Origin: JACRLW01 sp050181465
GTDB lineage: Bacteria > Planctomycetota > UBA1135 > UBA2386
DNA: 62,345 nucleotides
Assembly: GCA_050181465.1 (NCBI GenBank)
Contig: JBFXDD010000029.1
Coordinates: 1 to 62,345 of the forward strand
Direction: 5' to 3'
Shown here: positions 44,801 through 52,568 of the stretch, piece after piece
How positions within the stretch are numbered: position 1 is the first letter of the stretch
Layout: every line of letters begins with the position of its first letter
Notes under the pieces: model-generated
What the model was told of the DNA's origin: nothing
Database searches by the model: none
What the model saw: the letters and a program-made list of their open reading frames with translations, nothing else
Position numbers and translations under genes: made by a program

Positions 44801-44939
44801 GAAAGCCCTGGCCCGCTTCAGTTCCAGCGCCCAGGTCCTGCTATTCACCCACCATGCTCGCATCCGCGAGTTCGCCCTCTCGCTTGCCGACGCAGGGCTC
44901 GACATCCATGTGCACGACCTCTCGAACGTCGTTCCATGA
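41844..44939 (+). CDS. SbcC/YhaN-like SMC-type ATPase
   Basis: This is the partner of the SbcD-like nuclease. It is an ABC-type ATPase with the nucleotide site split between the two ends of the chain. Walker A is GPNEAGKS (33-40). The C-terminal end has the ABC signature-like LSEGTADQLYLALVL and Walker B VVLDDVLVHFDD (near residue 970), then a histidine switch region LLFTHH. Between these lie about 800 residues of charged Arg/Glu/Ala-rich coiled coil. At 1031 residues it agrees with YhaN-type proteins. It starts with GTG within the stop of the nuclease gene. The pair probably processes DNA breaks or hairpins; long palindromic repeats like those in this window are classic SbcCD substrates (inference). 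Confidence 0.9.
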   Translation: MRVDRLDLRYHSALRDRVLDLRSGHQGLHLIFGPNEAGKSSIRRALADALLGFEHSTRAAFAGQREYSKLRVGATLRHSDGRVVEFVRRKNNELWDGHDQRLIDRDALADFVIVANRARHEALFSLDHARLREGGNSLLGSGELTSSAVAAAGLGIERIETELAALDKTARDLYLPRGSRSEVRRLDAEIQLAMKQVEERCLSAERREMLIRELDEAHRNEAHAAATWSQHNEATSEIDRLLRYRKILQRRSFLLGRIPAAVTLPRDAAAAAAAWRALASAIDEQQAQLKAAERSLADLRTQLVGLVANDGVRRHRDVIAKSQRLIPAVGSQLTMEIESDRSKAAACNRRLIELAAANDIAEPSIDEFIADAIRRRDDLLPQVVEAQKLLASHREKAANLRDVEREILVLQEQAAADFSIARSAYSYAGTLEDWLAIVLPRRETIAEFERRATAAQTAVARTRHERETKRDELERRRRTLVERETARALPTESDLDEARGVRDALVEKLRGDGVPSDSVLSRLLAAIREADRIADVIRNEATEVALRAAGRAEVRDAQRNVEELDARELREQASLDNLRREHLALWRELGMSPRWPPSEMVTALEVRERIAEALEAADAHRRTLLRDRELVATAIAAASRVLGEAQPPELELESADQLLGTLSTKVGSAAQLADRLLAIREERDNAERSADASEQTVRRFLDSVKVAVEACGSGRVPADLADGIVSTERLANELRAADHVASQRDVLDSQIRRAETVVAEHSAALETSRTKRSQVLHRLGIATEPDPESLANDLVEVLSIDQSLSDDDESIESLMTIQAKYDHVDLEVERARLAEARERAREDHRRTIEQRATCELVLRQFDESRPAIDELQAVSILRSRRARATRNYLRHRIAHEMLVQGLRSFRERHETRVRAHATAIFSDLTLSRYNELPDSPDALSEGTADQLYLALVLGSLRERFETEEPQPVVLDDVLVHFDDERSEAALKALARFSSSAQVLLFTHHARIREFALSLADAGLDIHVHDLSNVVP

Positions 44940-46521
44940 GCGACTCGCGGCGCTCGTCATCCTGTCCGCGGTACTGATCTCGGCCGCCTGCGCCACACAT
45001 CGACCGATCGACGATCGACTCGACGACCTCGCGATCTGCGGCGGTCTGGTCCTCGACGGCACCGGAGCCGAGCCGGTCGCCGCCGACGTCTTCATCCGCG
45101 ATGGTCGTATTCGCCGTGTCGAACCGCGCAGCGCCGGCGCGATGCATCGATCGGCCAACGCTCGGGAAGTCGTCGACGCAACCGATCTCGTCGTGGCGCC
45201 GGGCTTCGTCGACCTCCATGCGCACGGCGATCCGCTGCGCACGCCCCAGTTCCGCAATTTCCTCGCCATGGGGGTAACGACCATCTGTCTGGGTCTCGAC
45301 GGCAGTTCGCCGTGGCGCGACGACCCACAGAGTTGGTTCCGCGCGATCGAGCAACGGCGACCCGGTGTGAACGTGGTGGGACTCGTCGGCCATGGCTCGG
45401 TTCGCCGTGCGGTCATGGGCGACGCCGACCGCCCCGCCACGGCGGCAGAGCGTGACGCGATGGCCGAAATGGTCGCAACGGCGATGGATCACGGCGCATT
45501 CGGCCTGTCCACCGGACTCGAGTACACCCCGGGTCGCTTCGCCGATGCGGAGGAACTGGCGGCGATCGGTGAGCCGGTCGGCGCTCGCGGCGGAGTCGTC
45601 GCCAGTCATGTCCGCAACGAAGACGACGACGCGATCGAAGCCTCGGTCCGCGAGCTTCTCGAGCAGTGCCGACGCAGCGGCGCTCACGCACATCTTTCTC
45701 ATGCGAAGATCGTGTTCGCAAAGGACGCCGAGAGAGCCGCCGCGATCCTGGACCTCCTCCGTGCGGCCCGCACGAGCGGGGTTCGAACGACACTCGACGT
45801 CTACCCCTACACCGCCAGCTACACCGGCATCTCGATCCTCTTTCCGCCGTGGGCACTGCCGCCGAACGACTACGTCGCGGTGGCTGGCTCGCGGCGAGAC
45901 GATCTGCTCGCGCACCTGCAGGCTCGCGTCAACGCGCGCAACGGGCCGGATGCGACGCTGTTCGGCAGCGGCCCGCATGCCGGACGAACGCTCACCGAAG
46001 CCGCACGGGAGTCGGGATTGGAACCAGCAGAAGTGCTCGTGCAGCTCGGGCCTGACGGCGCGAGCGCCGCCTACTTCGTCATGGCCGACGAAGTGATGCG
46101 CGAATTCCTCGCCGACCCCCATGCGGCCGTCGCCTCGGACGGCAGTCCGACCATGCGGCATCCGCGCGGGCACGGAACGTTTCCGCGCGTGCTCGGCCCC
46201 TTGGTGCGCGACGCGCGTGTGCTGACGCTCACCGAAGCCGTTCGGCGCATGACGTCGTTGCCTGCCACGATCCTCGGAGTATCCGATCGCGGACGTATCG
46301 CACCCGGCATGGTCGCCGATGTCGTCGTCTTCGACCCGAAGACCATCCAAGACCGCGCAACGTTCACGGAGCCCTTCCGCCTGGCGGAAGGCGTGCGTGA
46401 CGTGCTGCTCTCCGGCGAGCCCGCGATGCGGGACGGCGTCGTCCAAGAACAGCGATACGGTCGAGTCCTTGCGGCTCGACGCTCGAATATCCGAAGTCCT
46501 GCTGAGAACCTACGGCCATGA
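44908..46521 (+). CDS. N-acyl-D-amino-acid deacylase (D-aminoacylase family amidohydrolase), exported
   Basis: This is a metal-dependent amidohydrolase that would release D-amino acids from N-acyl-D-amino acids. The start at 44908 gives a signal sequence ending in a possible lipobox (VLISAAC), and overlaps the upstream gene by 32 bp. The enzyme shows VAPGFVDLHAHGD (metal H-x-H), GHGSVRRAVMG, GAFGLSTGLEYTPGRFA, a metal-site segment HLSHAKIV and the late catalytic Asp in AVASDGS. It ends with the usual GRIAPGMVADVVVFDP return to the beta domain. D-amino acids come from peptidoglycan, so wall turnover is a reasonable context. It overlaps the next gene by 4 bp (ATGA). Confidence 0.88.
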   Translation: MCTTSRTSFHERLAALVILSAVLISAACATHRPIDDRLDDLAICGGLVLDGTGAEPVAADVFIRDGRIRRVEPRSAGAMHRSANAREVVDATDLVVAPGFVDLHAHGDPLRTPQFRNFLAMGVTTICLGLDGSSPWRDDPQSWFRAIEQRRPGVNVVGLVGHGSVRRAVMGDADRPATAAERDAMAEMVATAMDHGAFGLSTGLEYTPGRFADAEELAAIGEPVGARGGVVASHVRNEDDDAIEASVRELLEQCRRSGAHAHLSHAKIVFAKDAERAAAILDLLRAARTSGVRTTLDVYPYTASYTGISILFPPWALPPNDYVAVAGSRRDDLLAHLQARVNARNGPDATLFGSGPHAGRTLTEAARESGLEPAEVLVQLGPDGASAAYFVMADEVMREFLADPHAAVASDGSPTMRHPRGHGTFPRVLGPLVRDARVLTLTEAVRRMTSLPATILGVSDRGRIAPGMVADVVVFDPKTIQDRATFTEPFRLAEGVRDVLLSGEPAMRDGVVQEQRYGRVLAARRSNIRSPAENLRP

Positions 46522-46838
46522 TTCTCACCACCACGCCGACCATCGAAGGTCGTTCGATCACCAAGTATCTCGGAATCGTGAACGGCGAGGCGATCCTCGG
46601 GGCCAACCTCTTCAAGGACCTCTTCGCCGGCATTCGCGACCTCGTCGGCGGCCGCTCGGCGGCGTATGAGAAGGAACTGCAGCGGGCGCGCGAGACCGCG
46701 TTGGCCGAACTGACCACACGCGCTGTCGAACTCGGCGCCGACGCCGTGGTCGGTGTCGATCTGGATTACGAAGTGCTCGGTGCCAGCGGCGGAATGCTGA
46801 TGGTGTGCGTGAGCGGTACAGCGGTTCGAATCGCGTAG
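46518..46838 (+). CDS. YbjQ (UPF0145) family protein
   Basis: A small protein of the heavy-metal-binding-domain-like YbjQ family, 106 residues. Recognised from ILTTTPTIEGRSITKYLGIV, GEAILGANLFKDLFAGIRDL, ARETALAELTTRAVELGADA and VVGVDLDYEVLGASGGMLMV. Members form homopentamers; their role is not settled. It is cytoplasmic and coupled by an ATGA overlap to the deacylase gene. Confidence 0.9.
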   Translation: MILTTTPTIEGRSITKYLGIVNGEAILGANLFKDLFAGIRDLVGGRSAAYEKELQRARETALAELTTRAVELGADAVVGVDLDYEVLGASGGMLMVCVSGTAVRIA

Positions 46839-46849
46839 TCGGGGTTAGA

Positions 46850-47035
46850 TCACGACTTCTCGTCGTCCGATATCAGGAGGGCCACGCAGCCCTGGATTGG
46901 CTGCATCGCAGCCTGTTCGACGGCACGGTTCTCCCACGCAACGCAGCCCGCGAACGGCGGTGGCCCGGGAACTCCCTGGCTCGGGATCATTCTCGGCGGC
47001 AGCGAGGCCCAGCCGAGCGCGTCGGGGACCGCGAA
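46850..47035 (-). CDS. Small hypothetical open frame (61 aa)
   Basis: A short frame downstream of the selenoprotein gene on the same strand (stop of that gene at 47065). Third codon positions are strongly G/C, as in real genes here, and the C-terminal half (ENRAVEQAAMQPIQGCVALL) reads naturally. There is no recognised motif and no strong ribosome site, so this is a weak call. It could equally be part of the 3' untranslated region. Confidence 0.3.
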   Translation of the reverse strand, partial: FAVPDALGWASLPPRMIPSQGVPGPPPFAGCVAWENRAVEQAAMQPIQGCVALLISDDEKS

Positions 47036-47064
47036 CATCGATCTCGTGAGCCGAGATTGCTCGC

Positions 47065-48096
47065 TCACTTCTTCGGCAATTCGGGGATCTTCACCGCGGC
47101 CGCCGCTCGCCATGCAACCTCGATCGGCACCCCGATCGCTTTCGGCCAGTCGGCGTCTGGGTGCTTGCGGATGCGCTCGAGGAGCTCTCGCTGTCGTGGG
47201 GACAGGAAGCGCATCCAGTCGCCCGTCTCGATCGAGGCATTGACCCGCATCGCCTGCAGCTCGGTCATCGGAAGATGCCGAAGCTCACTCTGCGAGACGT
47301 GATACTTGAGATCGTCGACGCGAACGGTTCCGTCGAATGCCGCAGCACGCTCACCCAAGTGCTCGGCGGCGATCTTCAGCAGCTCTCGATCACGCACCCA
47401 AACCCGCCGCGCGCATTCGTGCTGATCCGCGAACTCGAGCAGCTTCTCGAACTCCAACACGCCGGGATCGAAGCTCAGCTCGACGACTTCCTCGCGATCG
47501 ATCCAGCCCGATCGCGTGCGAACGACTCCGGGGAGGAGGCCGAACTCGACCTCGCCGACCCAGAATCAAGTCATGCCGAAGATCGCCGTTCGCAGTCCGC
47601 GCCGCGACGAGGCCAGTTCGTCGTGCAACAGTCGAAACCATGCCGGGACATCCGTCTCGCGGGCTTCGAGCGCGCGCACCATTGCGGCGGCCGTGCCGAA
47701 GATCGTCCAATCGTCGGTCACGCGCGGGACGATGTCCTTCTCGGTCACCGGATCCACGATCCGCACCACCGGGTTGTTCCACGACGGTTCACGGTAGCGT
47801 TTGCGGATCGTCGCATGAACGTCGCCGTCGGTGTTGTTGTGAACGATGGTGGGTACGAACGAGCGTTCCGCGGCCTCGACGATGAATGGGTGACTCAGGA
47901 CCTGAGCACCGAAGTCTTTACACGTGCTTCAACCGGGAACTTCCTGGAACACGACGAGCAAGGGTTTGCGGGCGGAGATCGCACCCTCACGGGCGGAGGC
48001 GTAGTCGGGAGCCCACGCTACGGCACCGTGTTCGATCGGCGACTGAGCATGAGCGGCACCGATCACGAGCGAGACGACGAGAAGGGAGCGCCGCAT
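47065..48096 (-). CDS. Secreted thioredoxin-like / MsrA-like selenoprotein with two in-frame UGA (Sec) codons
   Basis: Reading from ATG 48096, the frame is 343 codons if TGA at 47929-47931 and at 47566-47568 are read as selenocysteine. A signal peptide (MRRSLLVVSLVIGAAHAQ) is followed by a thioredoxin-like domain with KPLLVVFQEVPGUSTCKDFG. U56 and C59 form a U-x-x-C redox pair, and the VPGU context recalls the VPGUxxT thioredoxin-like selenoproteins. The second part, from about residue 160, has FGMTUFWVGEVEFGLLPGVV then RTRSGW and VVELSFDP. This matches methionine sulfoxide reductase A around its GCFW catalytic site, with U177 in the place of Cys. The MsrA region diverges afterwards. Each UGA is followed by a SECIS-like hairpin. 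The gene is divergent from the cytochrome/monooxygenase gene (97 bp). No Sec machinery is in the window. A double nonsense pseudogene is the alternative. Confidence 0.82.
47536..47553 (-). promoter_or_regulatory. SECIS-like hairpin after the second UGA
   Basis: On the mRNA strand, 12 nt after the UGA, GAGGUCG-AGUU-CGGCCUC forms a 7-bp stem (one U-G pair) with a four-base loop containing GU. The loop begins about 20 nt after the UGA, as expected for a bacterial SECIS. Confidence 0.65.
47889..47910 (-). promoter_or_regulatory. SECIS-like hairpin after the first UGA
   Basis: On the mRNA strand, 18 nt after the UGA, GGUG-CUCA and UGAG-U-CACC pair around an apical GGUCC, with one bulged U. The GGUC apical sequence is the same as in the E. 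coli fdhF SECIS, and the spacing falls in the bacterial range. Confidence 0.65.
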
Positions 48097-48193
48097 GGTT
48101 CCGAGAGGATAATGGCAAGCGAAGTCGACGCAGCGCCCCAGCCCGCCTCGAGCGGTGGACGGCGGTCACTCGGCCGCGGACGATGGCCCCCAC

Positions 48194-49711
48194 ATGCGCT
48201 CTTCCTTCCGATTCGGTCTCCTCCTCGGCTTGGCGGCGGCTGCACCCGCGCAATCACCCACTTTCGCGGAGCACGTCGCGCCCCTGTTGCATCGCCACTG
48301 CGCTCCATGCCATCGACCGGGCGAGGCCGCACCGTTCCCGCTGCTGCAATACGAGGACGCCAAGAAGCGCGCTCAGATGCTCGCGGATGTGGTCGAGGAT
48401 CGATTCATGCCGCCGTGGCACGCGGCGCCGGGCAAACACCGCTTCGTCGATGAGCGGCGCCTCACCGACCAAGAGATCCGCTTGTTGCGCGCCTGGGCCG
48501 ACGCGGGTGCACCGAAGGGACCCGAAGACAAGCTTCCAACCCCGCCCGAGTTTCCGGCAGGATGGCAGCTCGGCGAGCCGGATCTCGTTCTGACCATGAA
48601 GAAGGCTTTCGAGGTGCCTGCCGGCGGTGCCGACATCTATCGGAACTTCCTCCTCGAACTCGACTTGCCCGAGGACCGCTGGGTGCGCGCGATCGAGCTG
48701 CGCCCTTCCGCGCGGAAGGTCGTGCATCACAGCCTCTTCTTCGTCGACACGAGTGGAGAAGCGCGACGACTGGATGGCCGTGACGGCAGAGCCGGATTCT
48801 CGAGCATGCGATTCGCCGGCGGTCAACGTTCGGAGCGCGCAAGCGACGGTCCGCTGGCGGGATGGGGCCAGCTCGGCGGCTGGGCCGTCGGGATGACACC
48901 GCGGTTTCTTCCAGACGGTCTCGCCATGCACTTGCCGGCGGGAGCCGACATCGTCTTGCAGACGCACTTCCATCCGAGCGGCAAGGCGGAGTCGGAACAG
49001 AGTTCGATCGGCATCTGGTTCGGTGAGAAACCCGAGCGGTCGCTCGCCGGAATCCAGCTCCCTCCGTTCTTCGGCGCCCTTTGGGGAATCGACATCCCTC
49101 CGGGAGAGAAGCGCTATGAGGTGAGGGACTCGTTCGTCCTGCCGGTCGACGTCGACGCGATTTCGATCGGTGGCCACGCGCACTACCTGTGCACCGATCT
49201 TCGTGCGACCGCGATCACGCCGGAAGGCGAGGAAGTCCTGCTCCTCGACGTGCCTCGCTGGGACTTCAACTGGCAGGATCGCTACGCCTATGCGAGCGCA
49301 CCGCGCCTGGCCGCGGGGACGAAGTTGGAGTTCGTGTTGCATTACGACAACAGCGACGAGAACCCGTTCAACCCGCACGACCCGCCGCGTCGCGTTCGCT
49401 TCGGTCGCGAGTCGGAAGACGAGATGGGGAGCTTGACTCTCCAAGTCGCCTGCGCGGAGGAGCGCGATCTCCCGAAGCTGCAGCGCGCGATCCGCGAGCA
49501 CACGATCGGTTCGTCACGGACTCGCATTGCGGAAACGACCAAGCGACGCGTGCTCGCCTACGACAAGGACGGCGACGGCAAAGTCGTGATCAGTGATCTG
49601 CCTCGTGCCTGGCGACGAATCGCAGAGCGAACCGACCGCAACCAAGACGGTATCCTCGACGACGACGAGATGAACGACTTCGACGTCGGCGAACTGCTGC
49701 GGCGGCGATGA
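48194..49711 (+). CDS. Exported cytochrome c / copper type II monooxygenase-like protein with EF-hands
   Basis: A signal peptide (MRSSFRFGLLLGLAAAAPAQ) precedes a cytochrome-c-like domain with the haem motif CAPCH (36-40). A region of two beta-sandwiches like the copper type II, ascorbate-dependent monooxygenases (PHM/DBM) follows. Histidine clusters are present at KVVHHSLFF, LQTHFHPSGK and GGHAHYL. The C-terminus has two EF-hand-like calcium loops (DKDGDGKVVISD and DRNQDGILDDDE). It is periplasmic or surface-located. It is coupled to the redoxin gene (ATGA at 49708) and divergent from the selenoprotein gene, so the group looks like an extracytoplasmic redox set. Whether it is a true hydroxylase is unknown. 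The start at 48194 is chosen for the signal peptide. Confidence 0.85.
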   Translation: MRSSFRFGLLLGLAAAAPAQSPTFAEHVAPLLHRHCAPCHRPGEAAPFPLLQYEDAKKRAQMLADVVEDRFMPPWHAAPGKHRFVDERRLTDQEIRLLRAWADAGAPKGPEDKLPTPPEFPAGWQLGEPDLVLTMKKAFEVPAGGADIYRNFLLELDLPEDRWVRAIELRPSARKVVHHSLFFVDTSGEARRLDGRDGRAGFSSMRFAGGQRSERASDGPLAGWGQLGGWAVGMTPRFLPDGLAMHLPAGADIVLQTHFHPSGKAESEQSSIGIWFGEKPERSLAGIQLPPFFGALWGIDIPPGEKRYEVRDSFVLPVDVDAISIGGHAHYLCTDLRATAITPEGEEVLLLDVPRWDFNWQDRYAYASAPRLAAGTKLEFVLHYDNSDENPFNPHDPPRRVRFGRESEDEMGSLTLQVACAEERDLPKLQRAIREHTIGSSRTRIAETTKRRVLAYDKDGDGKVVISDLPRAWRRIAERTDRNQDGILDDDEMNDFDVGELLRRR

Positions 49712-50289
49712 ACTCGATCCGCAGCTCGCTCCGTGCCTTGTCCGTGCTGTTGTTGCTGTACGGAGTCCTTCCGACTGCGTGCAGCCCCAGCCCTACCGAC
49801 CGAATCGTCTTACCGGACCTCGACGGCCGGTTGGTTGAGCCGCTCGACGCCGGCAGCGGCGAGGCCGTCTTGCTCCTGTTCCTCGGCACGGAGTGCCCGA
49901 TCGCGCAGGCCTACTCGCCGGAGATCGCATCGATTGCCGACGAGTTCTCCGGTCGGGTCGCGACGCGCATCGTGCTGGTCGACCGCGACCTGAGTGTCGA
50001 GACCGCGCGATCCTTCGCTCGCGACTACAACCTGCCCCAGCCAATCCTCCTGGATCCGCATCACCGGCTGGTCGAACGTCTCTCAGCGACCGTCACCCCG
50101 GAAGCGATCCTGTTGAACGCCGACCTCGAACCGGTCTACGTGGGCCGGATCGACGACCGCTTCGTCAGCCTCGGCCGCTCGAGGCCGGCGCCCAGGCAGC
50201 GCGATCTCCGCGACGCGATCGAAGCAGTCTCGAGCGGACGGCTGCCACCCCGGGCGCGTGCCCCGGCCGTCGGCTGCCGCATCGAGTGA
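49708..50289 (+). CDS. Redoxin-domain lipoprotein (thioredoxin-like)
   Basis: The product starts MNSIRSSLRALSVLLLLYGV and has a lipobox-like LPTAC, so it is probably a lipoprotein. The thioredoxin-fold domain is of the AhpC/TSA-redoxin type (VLLLFLGTECPIAQAYSPEI, IVLVDRDLSVETARSFARDY, ATVTPEAILLNADLEPVYVG). Only one cysteine lies at the active site (TECPIA), so it lacks a C-x-x-C pair and would need a partner thiol or selenol. Proteins of this kind commonly sit beside cytochrome/monooxygenase-like genes in planctomycetes. It overlaps the upstream gene by 4 bp. Confidence 0.85.
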   Translation: MNSIRSSLRALSVLLLLYGVLPTACSPSPTDRIVLPDLDGRLVEPLDAGSGEAVLLLFLGTECPIAQAYSPEIASIADEFSGRVATRIVLVDRDLSVETARSFARDYNLPQPILLDPHHRLVERLSATVTPEAILLNADLEPVYVGRIDDRFVSLGRSRPAPRQRDLRDAIEAVSSGRLPPRARAPAVGCRIE

Positions 50290-50375
50290 GCGCAAGAAAT
50301 CGCAGCGGCGACCGTCGGTGCGCTGAACCTCCGCTGCGACGGCTCCGTTGAACGCGGCCCAACCCTCCTCTTCGC

Positions 50376-52559
50376 ATGGCCGGCCATTCGCGACCCCTCG
50401 TCACTCCCCTGGTTTGTCTCCTGCCCGCTGTCCTCGGCACGCTCGCCGCGCCGACTCGGTGCCAAGATCCGCCGGCTCGGCCAGGCCAGGATCAGAAGCC
50501 CGAGGAAACGCCCAAGCGTCCCGGGGACGGCGAGCGGCTTCTGATCACCGCGTCGCGAACGCCGCAGACAAGCTTCGATGCGGCCGCGAGCACGGAAGTG
50601 CTGGACTTCGAGGACCTGTTCCGCCGCTCCTACCGAACCCTTCCGCAGATGCTGCGCGACGTGCCCGGCGTGCTCGTTCAGGAGACGTCCGTGAGCCAGG
50701 GATCTCCCTTCATCCGCGGCTGGACCGGGTACCACAACGTCGTCCTCATCGACGGCATCCGTCTCAACAACTCGGTGTTCCGCAGCGGCCCGAATCAGTA
50801 CTGGGCGACCATCGACAGCCTGAACATCGATCGCCTCGAACTCGTGCGAGGACCGTCGTCCGCGCTCTACGGCTCCGACGCCGTCGGCGGCACGCTGCAA
50901 GTCTTCACCCGTGACCCGTGGACCGACGGTGCCGGCTTCACACAAGGCGCGTCGTCGCTCCTTCGCTACGCGAGCGCCGACAAGTCGATCATGGGCCGCG
51001 GGGAGGTGAGCCTGGGCTTCGGCCACGACGACGGCAGCCACACGGGAATCCTCATCGGTGGTGACCGCAAGGTGTTCCAAGACCTCGAAGGCGGCAGCGG
51101 CATCGGAGAGATGCCGTATACCGCGTACGACGAATGGGCCTTCGACGCGAAGGTCGTGCATCGCATCGACGACAACGAGCGCCTCGTCTTCGCCTTCCAG
51201 CGCTTCCGTCAGAACGATGCGCCGCGTACGCATCGAACGCCGTCCGCGAAGAGCTGGCGAGGCACGACGGTCGGCAACGAACTCATCCACGAGTTCGACC
51301 ACGATCGCACGCTGGCGTATGCGCAGTATCACGCCGAGGAACTCGGCGGCGCAGTCGACGCCGTTCACGCGAGCGTCTCCTTCCATTCGCAGAAGGAGGA
51401 TCGCCTGCGCGTGCGCAGCGGCAATCGCATCGACAACCAAGGCTTCGATGTCGACACCTACGGCATCTGGCTGCAGTTCGAGTCATTCACCGAGATCGGC
51501 CACCTGACCTACGGAGTCGAGTGGTATCGCGATCGAGTGGACTCGTTCACGATCCGCAACACACCGTCGGCGACGGACTCGATTCAGGGGCCCGTGGGTG
51601 ACGACGCCAGCTATGACCTTGCTGCGATCTTCCTGCAGGATGAAGTCGACCTCGGCGGCAACTGGTCCATGACACTCGGTGGTCGCTTCAACTATGCGGC
51701 CGCCGACGTCGATTCGGTGCTCGACCCCGCGACCAGCACGCAGATCGCGATCGACGACAGTTGGTCCGATGCGGTGTTCAACGCGCGCATCCGTCACGAG
51801 TTGGTCGAAGATCAGGTCGCGGTCTTCGCCGGCGTGAGCCAAGGCTTTCGCGCGCCCAACCTCTCGGACCTCAGCCGCTTCGATTCTGCCCGAAGCAGCG
51901 AGTTCGAGGTGCCGAGCTTCGGTCTGAACAGCGAACGGTTCACCACCTTCGAAGTCGGCGTCAAAGCGCAAGGCGACCGTCACGCCGTTCAGGCCGGCTA
52001 CTACTGGACCGAGATCCAGGACCTCATCAATCGTTTCCCCACCGGCAACGTCTTGCCCGGTGGTGAATTCGAGATCACGAAGGACAACGTCGGCGACGGC
52101 TACGTATGGGGCCTGGAGTTCGGCGGCACCTTCGAAATCACCGACTCCCTCTCGCTGTTCGGCAACGCCAGTTATCAAGAAGGACGGATCGAGAACTTCG
52201 CCGTCGGTGCGAGCGTGCCGACCGAGGAGTATCTGTCCCGGCTGCTGCCGTTGAGCGGACTCGTCGGACTGCGCTACGAGGAACCGACGGAGGGTCGGTT
52301 CTGGGCTGAGACGATGGTTCGGTTGTCCGCAGACGCTGACAAGCTCAACAGCGCCGACCGCGGCGACACGCAACGCATCCCGCCGGGCGGCACTCCGGGC
52401 TACGCCGTGTGGGACATCGGCGCGGGGGTGCTGGTTCGGGACGACACGACGCTGAACTTCCGCATCGAGAACATCACCGACATGGACTACCGAGTTCACG
52501 GCTCCGGCACGAACATGCCGGGGCGGAACTTCGTGATGGTGATGGAGACGCGGTTCTGA
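50376..52559 (+). CDS. TonB-dependent outer-membrane receptor
   Basis: This is a 22-strand beta-barrel receptor with an N-terminal plug, 727 residues. After a signal peptide (PLVTPLVCLLPAVLGTLAA) comes a TonB-box-like LLITASRTPQ. The plug shows LPQMLRDVPGVLVQETSVSQ, SPFIRGWTGYHNVVLIDGIR and LELVRGPSSALYGSDAVGG. The barrel ends GRNFVMVMETRF with the typical terminal Phe. The ligand could be a copper or iron complex or a cofactor; placement after the haem/copper redox genes (86 bp) makes a metal link attractive but unproven. This is direct evidence for an outer membrane. Confidence 0.93.
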   Translation: MAGHSRPLVTPLVCLLPAVLGTLAAPTRCQDPPARPGQDQKPEETPKRPGDGERLLITASRTPQTSFDAAASTEVLDFEDLFRRSYRTLPQMLRDVPGVLVQETSVSQGSPFIRGWTGYHNVVLIDGIRLNNSVFRSGPNQYWATIDSLNIDRLELVRGPSSALYGSDAVGGTLQVFTRDPWTDGAGFTQGASSLLRYASADKSIMGRGEVSLGFGHDDGSHTGILIGGDRKVFQDLEGGSGIGEMPYTAYDEWAFDAKVVHRIDDNERLVFAFQRFRQNDAPRTHRTPSAKSWRGTTVGNELIHEFDHDRTLAYAQYHAEELGGAVDAVHASVSFHSQKEDRLRVRSGNRIDNQGFDVDTYGIWLQFESFTEIGHLTYGVEWYRDRVDSFTIRNTPSATDSIQGPVGDDASYDLAAIFLQDEVDLGGNWSMTLGGRFNYAAADVDSVLDPATSTQIAIDDSWSDAVFNARIRHELVEDQVAVFAGVSQGFRAPNLSDLSRFDSARSSEFEVPSFGLNSERFTTFEVGVKAQGDRHAVQAGYYWTEIQDLINRFPTGNVLPGGEFEITKDNVGDGYVWGLEFGGTFEITDSLSLFGNASYQEGRIENFAVGASVPTEEYLSRLLPLSGLVGLRYEEPTEGRFWAETMVRLSADADKLNSADRGDTQRIPPGGTPGYAVWDIGAGVLVRDDTTLNFRIENITDMDYRVHGSGTNMPGRNFVMVMETRF

Positions 52560-52568
52560 GCGTTCGCC

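Noticed and set aside
41844..44939. Wadjet- or other SMC-like anti-plasmid or phage-defence system
   Set aside because: Only the nuclease/ATPase pair is present, with YhaO/YhaN-type motifs and no accessory subunits or topoisomerase-like partner nearby.
47065..47769. Two separate small genes (47566-47769 and 47065-47460)
   Set aside because: They are pieces of one frame separated only by TGA, with coding sequence, family similarity and SECIS-like hairpins running across the break.
47065..48096. Simple pseudogene with two nonsense mutations
   Set aside because: Both stops are TGA, both fall at redox-Cys positions, both are followed by suitable hairpins, and the rest of the frame is clean. The hypothesis stays open until Sec genes are found in the genome.
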